Shown here: positions 17,962 through 26,854 of the stretch, one piece after another
Numbering within the stretch: the stretch's first letter is position 1
How the letters are laid out: every line of letters begins with the position of its first letter
Source of the DNA: Erwinia sorbitola
GTDB lineage: Bacteria; Pseudomonadota; Gammaproteobacteria; Enterobacterales; Enterobacteriaceae
Length of the DNA stretch: 64,000 bases
Reading direction: 5' to 3'
Assembly (NCBI RefSeq): GCF_009738185.1
Contig: NZ_CP046509.1
Coordinates: forward strand, 1,243,501 to 1,307,500
Made by a program: the position numbers and the translations under genes
The notes under the pieces: model-generated
The model's input: the letters and a program-made list of their open reading frames with translations, nothing else
The model's database searches: none
Told to the model about the DNA's origin: nothing

Positions 17962-18582
17962 ATGAAAACTTATCGCCCGGCGTTGCTGCTGGCCGCCCTG
18001 ATCCTGGCAGGTTGCGCAGGTTCGTCTTCTCAGCATGACAGCACTTCGTCTTCTACCTGGTGGAACCCCGTCTCCTGGTCATGGTCCAGCCTCTCCCCGA
18101 CACACTGGTTCGGCTCCTCATTAACCGTCACCGAACAGGGGCTGGGCGATATTAACGGCAGCACGCTGATGCAGCGCGATGTACTGGATGATGGTCTGAA
18201 GGGTAACTATCATCTGCGCCAGGGGATGCGTACCACCGACGGCACCATCGTTCATTTCTGGCAGGGTGTCGACAGTGACAAGCAGGTGAAAGTGGAGCTG
18301 ATCGGCGATACCACCGTTAGCCGTATTGATATCATGGATCATAACGTTACCACCGAAAGCGGCGTGAAATTTGGCACTGCTTTTAGCGATCTCTACAGCA
18401 AAGCCTTCGGCGTATGTCAGAAAGGCAGTGGTGCAGACCACGCCAGCGTGGAGTGTAAAGCGCCTGGCAGCCAGCATATCAGCTACCTCTTTAGCGGTGA
18501 CTGGAATGGCCCCGAATCCCTGATGCCAGCAGATGACACGCTGAAAAAATGGACATTAAGCAAGATTATCTGGCGCCGTTAA
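17962..18582 (+). CDS. yfeY: RpoE-regulated-type lipoprotein YfeY (DUF1131)
   Basis: A 206-residue lipoprotein. The lipobox LILAGC (Cys near residue 18) follows a short signal, and the C-terminal domain matches E. coli YfeY (SDLYSKAFGVCQKG, GSQHISYLFSGDW, SKIIWRR end). The ATG at 17962 is preferred over 17944 because GGAG stands 5 bases upstream and the signal peptide then starts properly. E. coli yfeY belongs to the sigma-E regulon; a sigma-E promoter was not confirmed here. Residues 19-48 are Ser/Trp-rich. Function unknown. Confidence 0.88.
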   Translation: MKTYRPALLLAALILAGCAGSSSQHDSTSSSTWWNPVSWSWSSLSPTHWFGSSLTVTEQGLGDINGSTLMQRDVLDDGLKGNYHLRQGMRTTDGTIVHFWQGVDSDKQVKVELIGDTTVSRIDIMDHNVTTESGVKFGTAFSDLYSKAFGVCQKGSGADHASVECKAPGSQHISYLFSGDWNGPESLMPADDTLKKWTLSKIIWRR

Positions 18583-18697
18583 TGCTGTTTACGTAAAGAC
18601 CACACCAAACTTGAGTTTGAACACTCTCCTGGTGCCAACATCCGGTATCATCTTCTGAAATACTAATCAGAAATGACCTGAGAACCAGGAGAGCAGC

Positions 18698-19594
18698 ATG
18701 TCCCATTTTCAGAGCGGCATCTTATTAGAGCATCGCCGTTTTGCTATTTACTTAGAAGCGATGGTGGAAGGCGAACTTGACGCCATCCGCCTTGGCAGCC
18801 AGCAATTCCTTCAGCAGCTTGCGCAGCTGCAACAGCGTTATCCCGATGCCGGACTGGGGGCAGTTATTGCCTTTGGTAACGGTCTGTGGGGCGATCTCTG
18901 CACGGGGAACCGCAGCACAGAACTAAAAGATTTCCAGCCGCTGGGTAAAGGTATGGCACCCGCCACCCAGCGCGATATCTTGATCCACATTCAATCCCTG
19001 CGTCACGATGTCAATTTCAGCCTGGCGCAGGCTGCGCTTGCGGCATTTGGTAGCGCTATCCGCATTGCTGAAGAAACCCACGGTTTCCGCTGGACGGAAG
19101 AGCGCGATCTCAGCGGTTTTGTTGACGGTACGGAAAACCCACAGGGCGAACAGCGAGAAGCCGTAGCGATTATAGCCAGCGGCGACAACGCTGGCGGCAG
19201 CTACGTTTTCAGCCAGCGCTGGCAGCATAATCTGGCGATGTTTAACCGCCTGCCGGTCAATAAACAGGAGCAGATTATTGGCCGTACTAAAGAGAGCAAT
19301 GAGGAGCTGGAAGGCGATGCGCGTCCGGCGACTTCCCATGTGGCGCGGGTGGATCTCAAAGAGAACGGTAAAGGGTTGAAAATTTTACGCCAGAGCCTGC
19401 CATATGGCACCGCGAGCGGGACTCATGGCCTCTATTTTCTTGCCTACTGCGCTACGCTGCACAATATTGAGCAGCAGCTGTTAAGTATGTTCGGCGAAAC
19501 GGACGGCAAGTTTGATGCGATGCTGCGTTTTACCAAACCTGTTACCGGCAGCTACTTCTATGCGCCATCGCTGGAGCAGCTGGCGGCTTTATAG
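18698..19594 (+). CDS. yfeX: DyP-type haem peroxidase YfeX
   Basis: A 298-residue dye-decolourising peroxidase, one residue shorter than E. coli YfeX. The family motif GxxDG is seen in LSGFVDGTENP near residue 143, and a haem-ligand His candidate lies in PATSHVARVDL near 213. E. coli YfeX is cytoplasmic and oxidises porphyrinogens; an iron-removal role has been debated. AGGAGAG lies 6 bases before the ATG. The E. coli genes that follow yfeX (the mur catabolism cluster) are absent, and cysP comes next. Confidence 0.93.
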   Translation: MSHFQSGILLEHRRFAIYLEAMVEGELDAIRLGSQQFLQQLAQLQQRYPDAGLGAVIAFGNGLWGDLCTGNRSTELKDFQPLGKGMAPATQRDILIHIQSLRHDVNFSLAQAALAAFGSAIRIAEETHGFRWTEERDLSGFVDGTENPQGEQREAVAIIASGDNAGGSYVFSQRWQHNLAMFNRLPVNKQEQIIGRTKESNEELEGDARPATSHVARVDLKENGKGLKILRQSLPYGTASGTHGLYFLAYCATLHNIEQQLLSMFGETDGKFDAMLRFTKPVTGSYFYAPSLEQLAAL

Positions 19595-19608
19595 CATTTA
19601 TGTACCAC

Positions 19609-19629
19609 CCGGCCAGGTACGCCTGGCCG
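19609..19629 (+). terminator. Hairpin after yfeX
   Basis: CGGCCAGG/CCTGGCCG with a short TACG loop, 15 bases after the stop and followed by GCTCTGTTTT. It is a probable terminator with an imperfect T run. Confidence 0.6.
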
Positions 19630-19766
19630 CTCTGTTTTCCCCTGTAAAGGGACGTATCATTCCCACCGTATGCATATCCAATTCCACACCCTTATAGCGA
19701 ATTCTGCTTGCTAAGTACCAAACGGTATATAAAACCGTTACAGCTTTCACCCTGGTTATAAATAAA

Positions 19767-19806
19767 CTGAGAGCACTTCAGGCCGGTTAACCGGTGAATC
19801 TCTCAG
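19767..19806 (+). promoter_or_regulatory. Structured cysP leader that can cover the ribosome site
   Basis: CTGAGAG (19767-19773) can pair with CTCTCAG (19800-19806), enclosing a 12-bp perfect palindrome CCGGTTAACCGG (19783-19794). The 3' strand overlaps the AGGGTG ribosome site of cysP. The fold could limit cysP translation, or the palindrome could be a protein site; CysB sites are too degenerate to place by eye. Confidence 0.45.
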
Positions 19807-19814
19807 GGTGCATA

Positions 19815-20828
19815 ATGACGTTACCATTGGTAAAAAAATTCGTAGCAGCCTCCGGGCTGGCGTTAGTGCTGAGTTCTGGCGTACAGGCGACTGAGCTGCT
19901 GAACAGCTCGTATGACGTCTCACGTGAGCTGTTTACCGCCCTGAATGCACCGTTTGAGCAACAGTGGGCGCAACAGCATCCAGGCGACAGCCTGACGATC
20001 AAACAGTCTCATGCTGGCTCCTCTAAACAGGCGCTGGCGATTTTGCAGGGGCTGAAAGCCGATGTGGTGACCTATAACCAGGTAACCGATGTGCAAATAC
20101 TGCATGACCGTGGACAGCTGATCCCGGCTGACTGGCAGCAGCGCTTGCCCAACAGCAGCTCACCTTTCTATTCCACCATGGCATTCCTGGTGCGCAAAGG
20201 TAACCCGAAACACATCCGCGACTGGAACGACCTGGTGCGTGACGATGTGAAACTGATTTTCCCGAATCCTAAAACCTCAGGCAATGCCCGCTATACCTAT
20301 CTGGCGGCCTGGGGAGCCTTCGACCGTACCGACGGTAAAGATAAAGCTCAGACTGAAAAGCTGATGACCCAGTTCCTGAAAAACGTCCAGGTGTTCGATA
20401 CCGGCGGGCGCGGCGCAACCACCACTTTTGTAGAGCGTGGGCTGGGCGATGTGCTGATCAGCTTTGAGTCAGAGGTAAACACCATCCGCAATCAGTACGC
20501 CAAAGATGGCTATGAAGTGATTGTGCCAAAAACCAATATCCTGGCAGAGTTCCCGGTGGCGTGGATCGATAAAAATGTCGAGAAGAACCACACAGAGGAA
20601 GCGGCCAAAGCCTATCTTAACTATCTGTATACGCCGGCTGCCCAGCAGATTATGACGCAGTTCTATTATCGGGTGAATAATCCCGGGCTGATGGCGCAGC
20701 AAAAAGATCGTTTCCCACCGACGGAGCTGTTCCGCGTGGCGGATGATTTTGGCAGCTGGGATCAGGTGATGAAAACCCATTTCGTCAGCGGTGGCGAACT
20801 GGATAAGTTATTAGCGGCGGGGCGGTAG
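19815..20828 (+). CDS. cysP: Thiosulfate/sulfate-binding periplasmic protein CysP
   Basis: A 337-residue solute-binding protein (E. coli 338) with a signal peptide cleaved near VQA-TELLNSSYDV. It delivers sulfate or thiosulfate to the CysTWA ABC transporter. Family signatures: ELLNSSYDVSRELF at the mature start, KQSHAGSSKQA and FPNPKTSGNARYTYLAAWG. The ATG at 19815 is chosen over 19794 because AGGGTG precedes it and the signal peptide fits. It is first gene of cysPTWA; the cysP stop is 2 bases from the cysT start. Confidence 0.95.
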   Translation: MTLPLVKKFVAASGLALVLSSGVQATELLNSSYDVSRELFTALNAPFEQQWAQQHPGDSLTIKQSHAGSSKQALAILQGLKADVVTYNQVTDVQILHDRGQLIPADWQQRLPNSSSPFYSTMAFLVRKGNPKHIRDWNDLVRDDVKLIFPNPKTSGNARYTYLAAWGAFDRTDGKDKAQTEKLMTQFLKNVQVFDTGGRGATTTFVERGLGDVLISFESEVNTIRNQYAKDGYEVIVPKTNILAEFPVAWIDKNVEKNHTEEAAKAYLNYLYTPAAQQIMTQFYYRVNNPGLMAQQKDRFPPTELFRVADDFGSWDQVMKTHFVSGGELDKLLAAGR

Positions 20829-20830
20829 TG

Positions 20831-21664
20831 ATGTTTTCAGCGAGCAGTAAACGTGTCCTGCCCGGGTTTGGTATCAGCCTGGGCAGTAGCCTTTTCTTTA
20901 CCTGCCTGATTCTGCTGCTGCCGATCAGCGCGCTGTTGATGCAGCTGTCGCAGATGACGCTGGCGCAGTACTGGGAAGTGATTACTAACCCGCAGGTTAT
21001 GGCGGCGTACGAAGTGACACTGCTGGCGGCAGGCGTGGCCTCAATTTTTAACGCGCTGTTTGGCATGCTGATGGCATGGATCCTCACCCGTTACCGTTTT
21101 CCGGGGCGTGCGCTGCTTGATGGTCTGATGGATCTGCCGTTTGCTCTGCCAACAGCGGTGGCGGGCTTAACCCTCGCCGGGCTGTTCTCAGTGAACGGCT
21201 GGTACGGCGAATGGCTGGCGCAGTTTGGCATTAAAGTCTCCTATACCTGGCTGGGTATTGCGGTAGCGATGGCCTTCACCAGCATCCCGTTTGTGGTGCG
21301 TACCGTACAGCCGGTGCTGGAAGAGCTTGGGCCGGAGTATGAAGAGGCGGCGGAAACCCTCGGCGCGACGCCGTGGCAGAGTTTTCGCCGTGTCATCTTG
21401 CCGGAAGTTGGCCCGGCGCTGCTGGCGGGAACGGCGCTGTCGTTTACCCGCAGCCTCGGTGAATTTGGCGCAGTGATTTTCATCGCCGGTAACATCGCGT
21501 GGAAAACAGAAGTGACCTCGCTGATGATCTTTGTACGCCTGCAGGAGTTTGACTATCCGGCTGCCAGCGCCATTGCTTCGGTGATTCTGGCCGCTTCCCT
21601 GCTGCTGCTGTTTGCGATTAATACTTTACAGAGCCGCTTTGGCCGCCGTATTGGAGGTCACTAA
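20831..21664 (+). CDS. cysT: Sulfate/thiosulfate ABC permease CysT (CysU)
   Basis: A 277-residue inner-membrane permease, identical in length to E. coli CysU, with about six membrane segments. The ABC coupling (EAA) loop is seen in EEAAETLGATPWQSFRRVILP near residue 175. The ATG at 20831 is used instead of the GTG one codon earlier. It overlaps the cysW start (TAATG arrangement), so translation is coupled. Confidence 0.95.
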   Translation: MFSASSKRVLPGFGISLGSSLFFTCLILLLPISALLMQLSQMTLAQYWEVITNPQVMAAYEVTLLAAGVASIFNALFGMLMAWILTRYRFPGRALLDGLMDLPFALPTAVAGLTLAGLFSVNGWYGEWLAQFGIKVSYTWLGIAVAMAFTSIPFVVRTVQPVLEELGPEYEEAAETLGATPWQSFRRVILPEVGPALLAGTALSFTRSLGEFGAVIFIAGNIAWKTEVTSLMIFVRLQEFDYPAASAIASVILAASLLLLFAINTLQSRFGRRIGGH

Positions 21665-22539
21665 TGGCTGACATTACCGATTTTAAAGGCGCAGGGCGCG
21701 CACGCATTCAGTGGGGCAAATGGGTGCTGATTGGCCTGGGAATGCTGATCTCACTGATGCTGCTGGTGATCCCGCTGGTGGCGATTTTTACGGCCGCCTT
21801 GTCTGACGGGCTGCTGGCCTCATTCGACAATCTGCGCGATTCAGACATGCTGCACTCCATCTGGCTGACCGTGCTGATTGCGCTGATTACGGTACCGGTG
21901 AACCTGGTGTTTGGTACGCTGCTGGCCTGGCTGGTTACGCGCTTTACTTTCCCTGGCCGCCAGCTGCTGCTGACGCTGTTTGATATTCCTTTTGCTGTTT
22001 CACCGGTGGTGGCAGGGCTGATGTACCTGCTGTTCTGGGGAGTTAACGGTTCAGCGGGAGGCTGGCTGGATGCGCACAATATCCAGCTGATGTTCTCATG
22101 GCCGGGAATGGCGATGGTGACAATTTTCGTTACCTGTCCATTTGTGGTGCGTGAACTGGTGCCGGTGATGTTGAGCCAGGGCAGCCACGAAGATGAAGCC
22201 GCCGTACTGTTGGGTGCTTCAGGCTGGAAAATGTTCTGGCGCGTTACTCTGCCGAATATTCGCTGGGCGCTGCTGTACGGCGTGGTGCTGACCAATGCCC
22301 GCGCTATCGGTGAGTTTGGTGCCGTCTCGGTTGTTTCTGGTTCGATTCGCGGCGAGACCTACACGCTGCCATTACAGGTTGAATTACTGCATCAGGATTA
22401 CAACACCGTCGGGGCCTTTACTGCCGCCGCGCTGCTGACCCTGATGGCGATAGTGACGCTGTTTTTAAAAAGCGCAGTGCAGTGGCGATTAGAGAGCCAG
22501 AGCAAGCGCTTGCAACAGGAGGGGAAGAATGAGCATTGA
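21664..22539 (+). CDS. cysW: Sulfate/thiosulfate ABC permease CysW
   Basis: A 291-residue permease that pairs with CysT in the membrane, the same length as in E. coli. The EAA loop is DEAAVLLGASGWKMFWRVTLP near residue 180. It overlaps cysT by 1 base and cysA by 11 bases, so the transporter genes are tightly coupled. Confidence 0.95.
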   Translation: MADITDFKGAGRARIQWGKWVLIGLGMLISLMLLVIPLVAIFTAALSDGLLASFDNLRDSDMLHSIWLTVLIALITVPVNLVFGTLLAWLVTRFTFPGRQLLLTLFDIPFAVSPVVAGLMYLLFWGVNGSAGGWLDAHNIQLMFSWPGMAMVTIFVTCPFVVRELVPVMLSQGSHEDEAAVLLGASGWKMFWRVTLPNIRWALLYGVVLTNARAIGEFGAVSVVSGSIRGETYTLPLQVELLHQDYNTVGAFTAAALLTLMAIVTLFLKSAVQWRLESQSKRLQQEGKNEH

Positions 22540-23617
22540 AATCGGTAGTATCAATAAATACTTCGGCAAGACGAAAGTCCTGAACGATATTTCTCTGGAT
22601 ATCCCTTCCGGACAAATGGTGGCGCTGCTGGGGCCGTCTGGCTCCGGAAAAACCACGCTGCTGCGTATTATCGCCGGTCTGGAAAATCAGAACAGCGGAC
22701 GCCTGAGCTTCCATGGTAAAGACGTCAGCCGGGTGCATGCCCGCGATCGCCAGGTGGGTTTTGTGTTCCAGCACTATGCGCTGTTCCGCCATATGACGGT
22801 GTTCGATAATATCGCCTTTGGCCTGACGGTGCTGCCGCGCCGCGAGCGTCCTTCCTCTGCTGAAATTAAGCAGAAAGTGACGCGTCTGCTGGAGATGGTG
22901 CAGCTTGGTCATCTGGCTGGCCGTTTCCCGGCCCAGCTCTCCGGCGGGCAGAAACAGCGCGTTGCCCTGGCGCGTGCGCTGGCGGTTGAACCGCAGATTC
23001 TGTTACTGGATGAACCCTTTGGCGCGTTGGATGCTCAGGTGCGTAAAGAGCTGCGTCGCTGGCTGCGTCAGCTCCATGAAGAGCTGAAGTTCACCAGCGT
23101 CTTTGTTACTCACGACCAGGAAGAGGCGATGGAAGTGGCCGACCGTGTGGTGGTGATGAGCCAGGGTAATATTGAACAGGTTGGTACGCCCGATGAAGTG
23201 TGGCGCGATCCGGCAACCCGATTTGTGCTGGAATTCCTCGGGGAAGTGAACCGTTTCGATGGGGAAGTGCATGGTTCGCAGTTCCACGTTGGCGCACACC
23301 ACTGGCCGTTGGGCTATGCACCTGCGCACCAGGGGCCGGTAGAGCTGTTTCTGCGCCCGTGGGAAATTGACGTCAGCCGTCAGAGCAGTCTGGAAACGCC
23401 GCTCCCTGCCCAGGTGCTGGAAGTCAGCCCGCGTGGTCACTACTGGCAGCTGGTTGTGGTACCGGCCCAGTGGAGCGGTGAGCCAATCACCGTGGTGATG
23501 GACGGGGATCAGGTAGCGCCAATTCGCGGTGAACGTCTGTTCGTTGGCCTGCAACATGCGCGTCTCTATAATGGCGATACACCGTTGCAGCCTGTTGCCT
23601 TTGCGCAAAGCGCCTGA
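22529..23617 (+). CDS. cysA: Sulfate/thiosulfate ABC ATPase CysA
   Basis: A 362-residue ATPase of the sulfate importer. Walker A GPSGSGKTT near residue 34, Q-loop FVFQHYALF, signature LSGGQKQRVA near 134, Walker B ILLLDEPFGALD near 152, H-loop FVTHDQEEA near 190. The C-terminal 120 residues form the TOBE-type regulatory domain. AGGAGG lies 5 bases before the ATG, inside cysW. Confidence 0.96.
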   Translation: MSIEIGSINKYFGKTKVLNDISLDIPSGQMVALLGPSGSGKTTLLRIIAGLENQNSGRLSFHGKDVSRVHARDRQVGFVFQHYALFRHMTVFDNIAFGLTVLPRRERPSSAEIKQKVTRLLEMVQLGHLAGRFPAQLSGGQKQRVALARALAVEPQILLLDEPFGALDAQVRKELRRWLRQLHEELKFTSVFVTHDQEEAMEVADRVVVMSQGNIEQVGTPDEVWRDPATRFVLEFLGEVNRFDGEVHGSQFHVGAHHWPLGYAPAHQGPVELFLRPWEIDVSRQSSLETPLPAQVLEVSPRGHYWQLVVVPAQWSGEPITVVMDGDQVAPIRGERLFVGLQHARLYNGDTPLQPVAFAQSA

Positions 23618-23693
23618 TATTTTCCTCACATATTATGTGTACTCTCTATCACTGGGATTGCGGCTAACGTTGCTGCAACTTGAAAACGAGTAA

Positions 23694-23717
23694 AGAGGGT
23701 CGGTTTTCCGGCCCTCT
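23694..23717 (+). terminator. Hairpin between cysA and cysM
   Basis: AGAGGGTCGG/CCGGCCCTCT around TTTT: a stable stem without a strong T run. It probably attenuates read-through from cysA into cysM or protects the upstream mRNA 3' end. Confidence 0.55.
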
Positions 23718-23744
23718 GCCATTTCATGCGGGAACTGATACACC

Positions 23745-24623
23745 TTGACCACAATCGAAAATACCATCGGCAATACGCCGCTGATTCAGCTACAGCGCCT
23801 GACGCCCGATAACGGCAGTGAAATCTGGCTTAAGCTGGAAGGAAATAATCCTGCCGGTTCGGTAAAAGATCGCGCCGCATTATCGATGATCAAACAGGCA
23901 GAGCTGCGCGGTGAAATTCATCCCGGCGATGTGCTGATCGAAGCAACCAGCGGCAACACAGGCATCGCGCTGGCGATGATCGCTGCCATGAAAGGCTATA
24001 CGCTAAAGCTTCTGATGCCAGATAATATGAGCATTGAGCGGCAGGCGGCAATGCGTGCCTATGGCGCAGAGCTGATTCTGGTAGGTCGTGAGCAGGGGAT
24101 GGAAGGCGCCCGCGACCTGGCGAATGAGATGGCCGCTCGCGGTGAAGGTAAGGTGCTGGATCAGTTTAATAATCCGGATAACCCGCTGGGCCACTACCTC
24201 ACCACCGGGCCGGAGATCTGGCAACAAACGGCAGGGCGTTTAACTCATTTTGTTTCCAGCATGGGCACAACGGGCACCATTACCGGCGTTGGGCGCTATC
24301 TGAAAGAGCAGAGCCAGACCGTTTCCATCGTCGGGCTGCAACCCTCAGAGGGCAGCAGTATTCCGGGTATCCGCCGCTGGCCCGCCGCCTATCTGCCGGG
24401 TATTTTCCGCCCTGAGCTGGTGGATCAGGTGATGGATATGTCACAGCAGGAAGCTGAAGAGACGATGCGTCTGCTCGCCCGGCGCGAAGGTATTTTCTGT
24501 GGCGTCAGCTCCGGTGGTGCGGTGGCAGGCGCTCTGCGTATTGCACAGGCCCATCCGGGGAGCGTGATTGTGGCGATCGTCTGCGATCGTGGCGATCGCT
24601 ATCTCTCCACCGGCGTTTACTGA
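23745..24623 (+). CDS. cysM: Cysteine synthase B CysM
   Basis: A 292-residue PLP enzyme that makes cysteine from O-acetylserine and sulfide, or S-sulfocysteine from thiosulfate. PLP lysine in NPAGSVKDRAALSM (near residue 41), phosphate loop TSGNTGIALAM near 68. The start is a TTG giving MTTIENTIGNTPL, in register with the E. coli N-terminus; no ATG or GTG suits. A CysM-type loop (PSEGSSIPGIRRWP) separates it from CysK. The C-terminus stops at YLSTGVY, about 10 residues shorter than E. coli CysM. It lies 127 bases after cysA. Confidence 0.93.
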   Translation: MTTIENTIGNTPLIQLQRLTPDNGSEIWLKLEGNNPAGSVKDRAALSMIKQAELRGEIHPGDVLIEATSGNTGIALAMIAAMKGYTLKLLMPDNMSIERQAAMRAYGAELILVGREQGMEGARDLANEMAARGEGKVLDQFNNPDNPLGHYLTTGPEIWQQTAGRLTHFVSSMGTTGTITGVGRYLKEQSQTVSIVGLQPSEGSSIPGIRRWPAAYLPGIFRPELVDQVMDMSQQEAEETMRLLARREGIFCGVSSGGAVAGALRIAQAHPGSVIVAIVCDRGDRYLSTGVY

Positions 24624-24642
24624 CCTCGTATTATTTTCTCCT

Positions 24643-24664
24643 GACGGCAGAACCTTCTGCCGTC
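24643..24664 (+). terminator. Hairpin after cysM
   Basis: GACGGCAGAA/TTCTGCCGTC around CC: ten base pairs, 20 bases past the cysM stop, without a T run. It could serve as a weak terminator or an mRNA 3' barrier. Confidence 0.55.
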
Positions 24665-24791
24665 GCACGTATCCAATCATCCTGCCTGACACTTTCCCCC
24701 ATCTTAATTAGACTGTAAGGATTGGGTAAAAGCGGCTGCGCGCCTGTCAATAACAGGTGAAAATAGCGGCTATATCAATGAGAGATCCCGA

Positions 24792-25472
24792 ATGAAAATT
24801 TTACTGGTTGATGACGACCTCGAACTGGGCACCATGCTCAGTCAGTACCTGATTGCCGAAGGTTTTGATGCTTCACTGGTGTTAACGGGGAAAGCCGGGG
24901 TGGAAGGTGCGCTCTCCGGCGAGTATAGCGCTATGATCCTCGATATTATGCTACCCGATATGAGCGGCATCGATGTGCTGCGCCAGGTGCGTCAGAATGG
25001 CCGTTTGCCGGTGATTATGCTGACCGCAAAGGGCGATAATATTGACCGGGTTATTGGGCTGGAGATGGGCGCCGATGACTATATGCCGAAGCCATGCTAC
25101 CCGCGTGAACTGGTGGCCCGCCTGCGTGCGGTGCTGCGTCGCGTTGAAGAGCAGCCAGTTTCTATAGAAAATAAAGAGGTGATTAGCTGGGGCGAGCTGA
25201 CGTTGAACCCGGCGACCCGCATCAGCGAATGGCAGAAAAAACCCTTCGATCTCACCGCTTCAGAATTTAATCTGCTGGATTTGCTTCTGCGCTCCCCCGA
25301 TCGCGTGGTTTCAAAAGACGAACTGTCGGAGAAAGGGCTTGGCCGTCCGCGTGAGGCTTATGACCGCAGCGTAGATGTGCATATCAGTAATATTCGCCAG
25401 AAACTGGCAGCGCTGACCAACGACACCATCAATATCGAGACAGTGCGCAGCATTGGTTACCGTATCCGATGA
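24792..25472 (+). CDS. OmpR/CpxR-type response regulator next to cysM
   Basis: A 226-residue regulator. Receiver domain: VDDD near residue 8, phospho-acceptor Asp in MILDIMLPD near 51, Lys in YMPKPCYP near 102. A winged-helix domain follows from about 128 (LTASEFNLLDLLL, SVDVHISNIRQKL, IETVRSIGYRIR). It resembles CpxR most but is not placed at the cpx locus, so no symbol is given. The stop overlaps the kinase start (ATGA). This pair and the next gene lie between cysM and crr and are probably accessory. Confidence 0.85.
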   Translation: MKILLVDDDLELGTMLSQYLIAEGFDASLVLTGKAGVEGALSGEYSAMILDIMLPDMSGIDVLRQVRQNGRLPVIMLTAKGDNIDRVIGLEMGADDYMPKPCYPRELVARLRAVLRRVEEQPVSIENKEVISWGELTLNPATRISEWQKKPFDLTASEFNLLDLLLRSPDRVVSKDELSEKGLGRPREAYDRSVDVHISNIRQKLAALTNDTINIETVRSIGYRIR

Positions 25473-26821
25473 AATCCTGGTTTCGCGGTTTTCTGTTCTG
25501 GAAAATTCTTCTGGGTTTCTGGCTGACCTATATTGCGATTACCCAGCTGCTGTGGCTGGGTTTTAGTCTGTATGGCAAGCATCATGAACCGCCGGAAAAT
25601 ATGGCGACTAAGCGTATTGTTAATTTGCAGATGACCTCTGCGGTGTCGGTGCTGCAACGCGGTGGGCTGGAAGCGCTGAACGATATGATGATCGACTGGC
25701 CGCCAAACGATCGGCGTTTTTTCTCCGTGAAACTGATGGATAAACCGCCGCAGCAGGCTGCCCCGCGCGATGAGCTCAACCGCGATCTTGCCCCCGGCGA
25801 GTTCCCCAAAGAGGTGACGGAATGGGTCACCGGCGCTGACGGTCGCCAGTACCAGCTGCGGTACGATGTGGCAGGTCTGCGTGCCGACAGCTCAATGGGG
25901 GGACATCCGCGCAGTATTCTTAATATGCCGGAGCCGTTATTTATCGTCGGTGGTATCTGCGGGCTGTTTTTCAGTCTGTTTCTGGCGTGGAACCTGACGC
26001 GCCCGATGCGCCAGCTGCGTGCAGGTTTTGCCCGCGTATCAAAGGGCGATCTTTCGGTGCGACTGTTCCCCAAAATGCGACGCAGACACGATGAGTTCTC
26101 GGTAGTTGCTCAGGACTTTGATGCAATGGTTGAGCGCCTGTCGGTGCTGGTGCAGGCGCGTGAAGAGCTGCTGCATGATGTCTCTCACGAGCTGCGATCG
26201 CCGCTGGCACGGTTACAGCTGGCAACCGGCCTGGCTCGTCAGACCCCTGAAAGCGTAAACAGCTCCCTGGATCGGATTGATGAAGAGGCGCGTCGCCTGG
26301 ATAAGATGATTGGTGAGCTGCTGACCCTGTCGCGTGCGGAACATCAGAGCCTGCCGGATGAGCAATATTTCGATCTGCTGGGGTTGCTGAACGCGGTTAC
26401 CAATGATGCACGCTATGAAGCACAGATTCCTGGTGTAGAAATTTTGCTAAATGCTGACGAACAGCAGGATTATACGGTGAAAGGAGATGCTAACCTGATC
26501 CGCTCGGCAGTGGAAAATGTGGTGCGTAATGCGCTGCGATTCTCCATGCATGGTCAGCAGGTGTTAATTACGCTGCGTCAGGAGCATGACTGGCTGGCGA
26601 TCAGCGTACGTGATTACGGGCCGGGCGTAGAGGCCGACAAGCTTTCCAGTATCTTTGATCCTTTTGTCCGCGTTAATTCACCATTGTCAGGGAAAGGCTA
26701 CGGGCTTGGGCTATCAATCGTGCGTAAGGTGGTGATAGCTCATCAGGGAGAAGTCAGCGCCGTGAACGCCCGCGATGGCGGACTGGAGCTCACTATTCGC
26801 CTGCCGCACTGGGTGGTGTAG
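25469..26821 (+). CDS. CpxA-like sensor histidine kinase
   Basis: A 450-residue kinase: membrane span about 10-30, a periplasmic domain to about 150, a second span about 152-172, HAMP, an H-box LLHDVSHELRSPLARLQ with His near residue 236, N-box VENVVRNALRFS, G1 box VRDYGPG and G2 GYGLGLSIV. The architecture is that of CpxA/RstB. It is coupled to the preceding regulator gene by a 4-base overlap. The signal and targets are unknown; the neighbours (cysM, pts) do not settle them. Confidence 0.85.
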   Translation: MKSWFRGFLFWKILLGFWLTYIAITQLLWLGFSLYGKHHEPPENMATKRIVNLQMTSAVSVLQRGGLEALNDMMIDWPPNDRRFFSVKLMDKPPQQAAPRDELNRDLAPGEFPKEVTEWVTGADGRQYQLRYDVAGLRADSSMGGHPRSILNMPEPLFIVGGICGLFFSLFLAWNLTRPMRQLRAGFARVSKGDLSVRLFPKMRRRHDEFSVVAQDFDAMVERLSVLVQAREELLHDVSHELRSPLARLQLATGLARQTPESVNSSLDRIDEEARRLDKMIGELLTLSRAEHQSLPDEQYFDLLGLLNAVTNDARYEAQIPGVEILLNADEQQDYTVKGDANLIRSAVENVVRNALRFSMHGQQVLITLRQEHDWLAISVRDYGPGVEADKLSSIFDPFVRVNSPLSGKGYGLGLSIVRKVVIAHQGEVSAVNARDGGLELTIRLPHWVV

Positions 26822-26854
26822 TCAGCGCCGTTTTAATATTTTGTTGAGGTAAGT

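Noticed and set aside
19767..19817. CTGAGAG in the cysP leader as a TPP riboswitch
   Set aside because: The conserved thi-box 3' part (GAACCTGATCTGG-type) is absent; only a simple inverted repeat is present.
23728..23745. ATG at 23728 as an alternative cysM start
   Set aside because: It is out of frame with cysM; the TTG at 23745 gives the family N-terminus.
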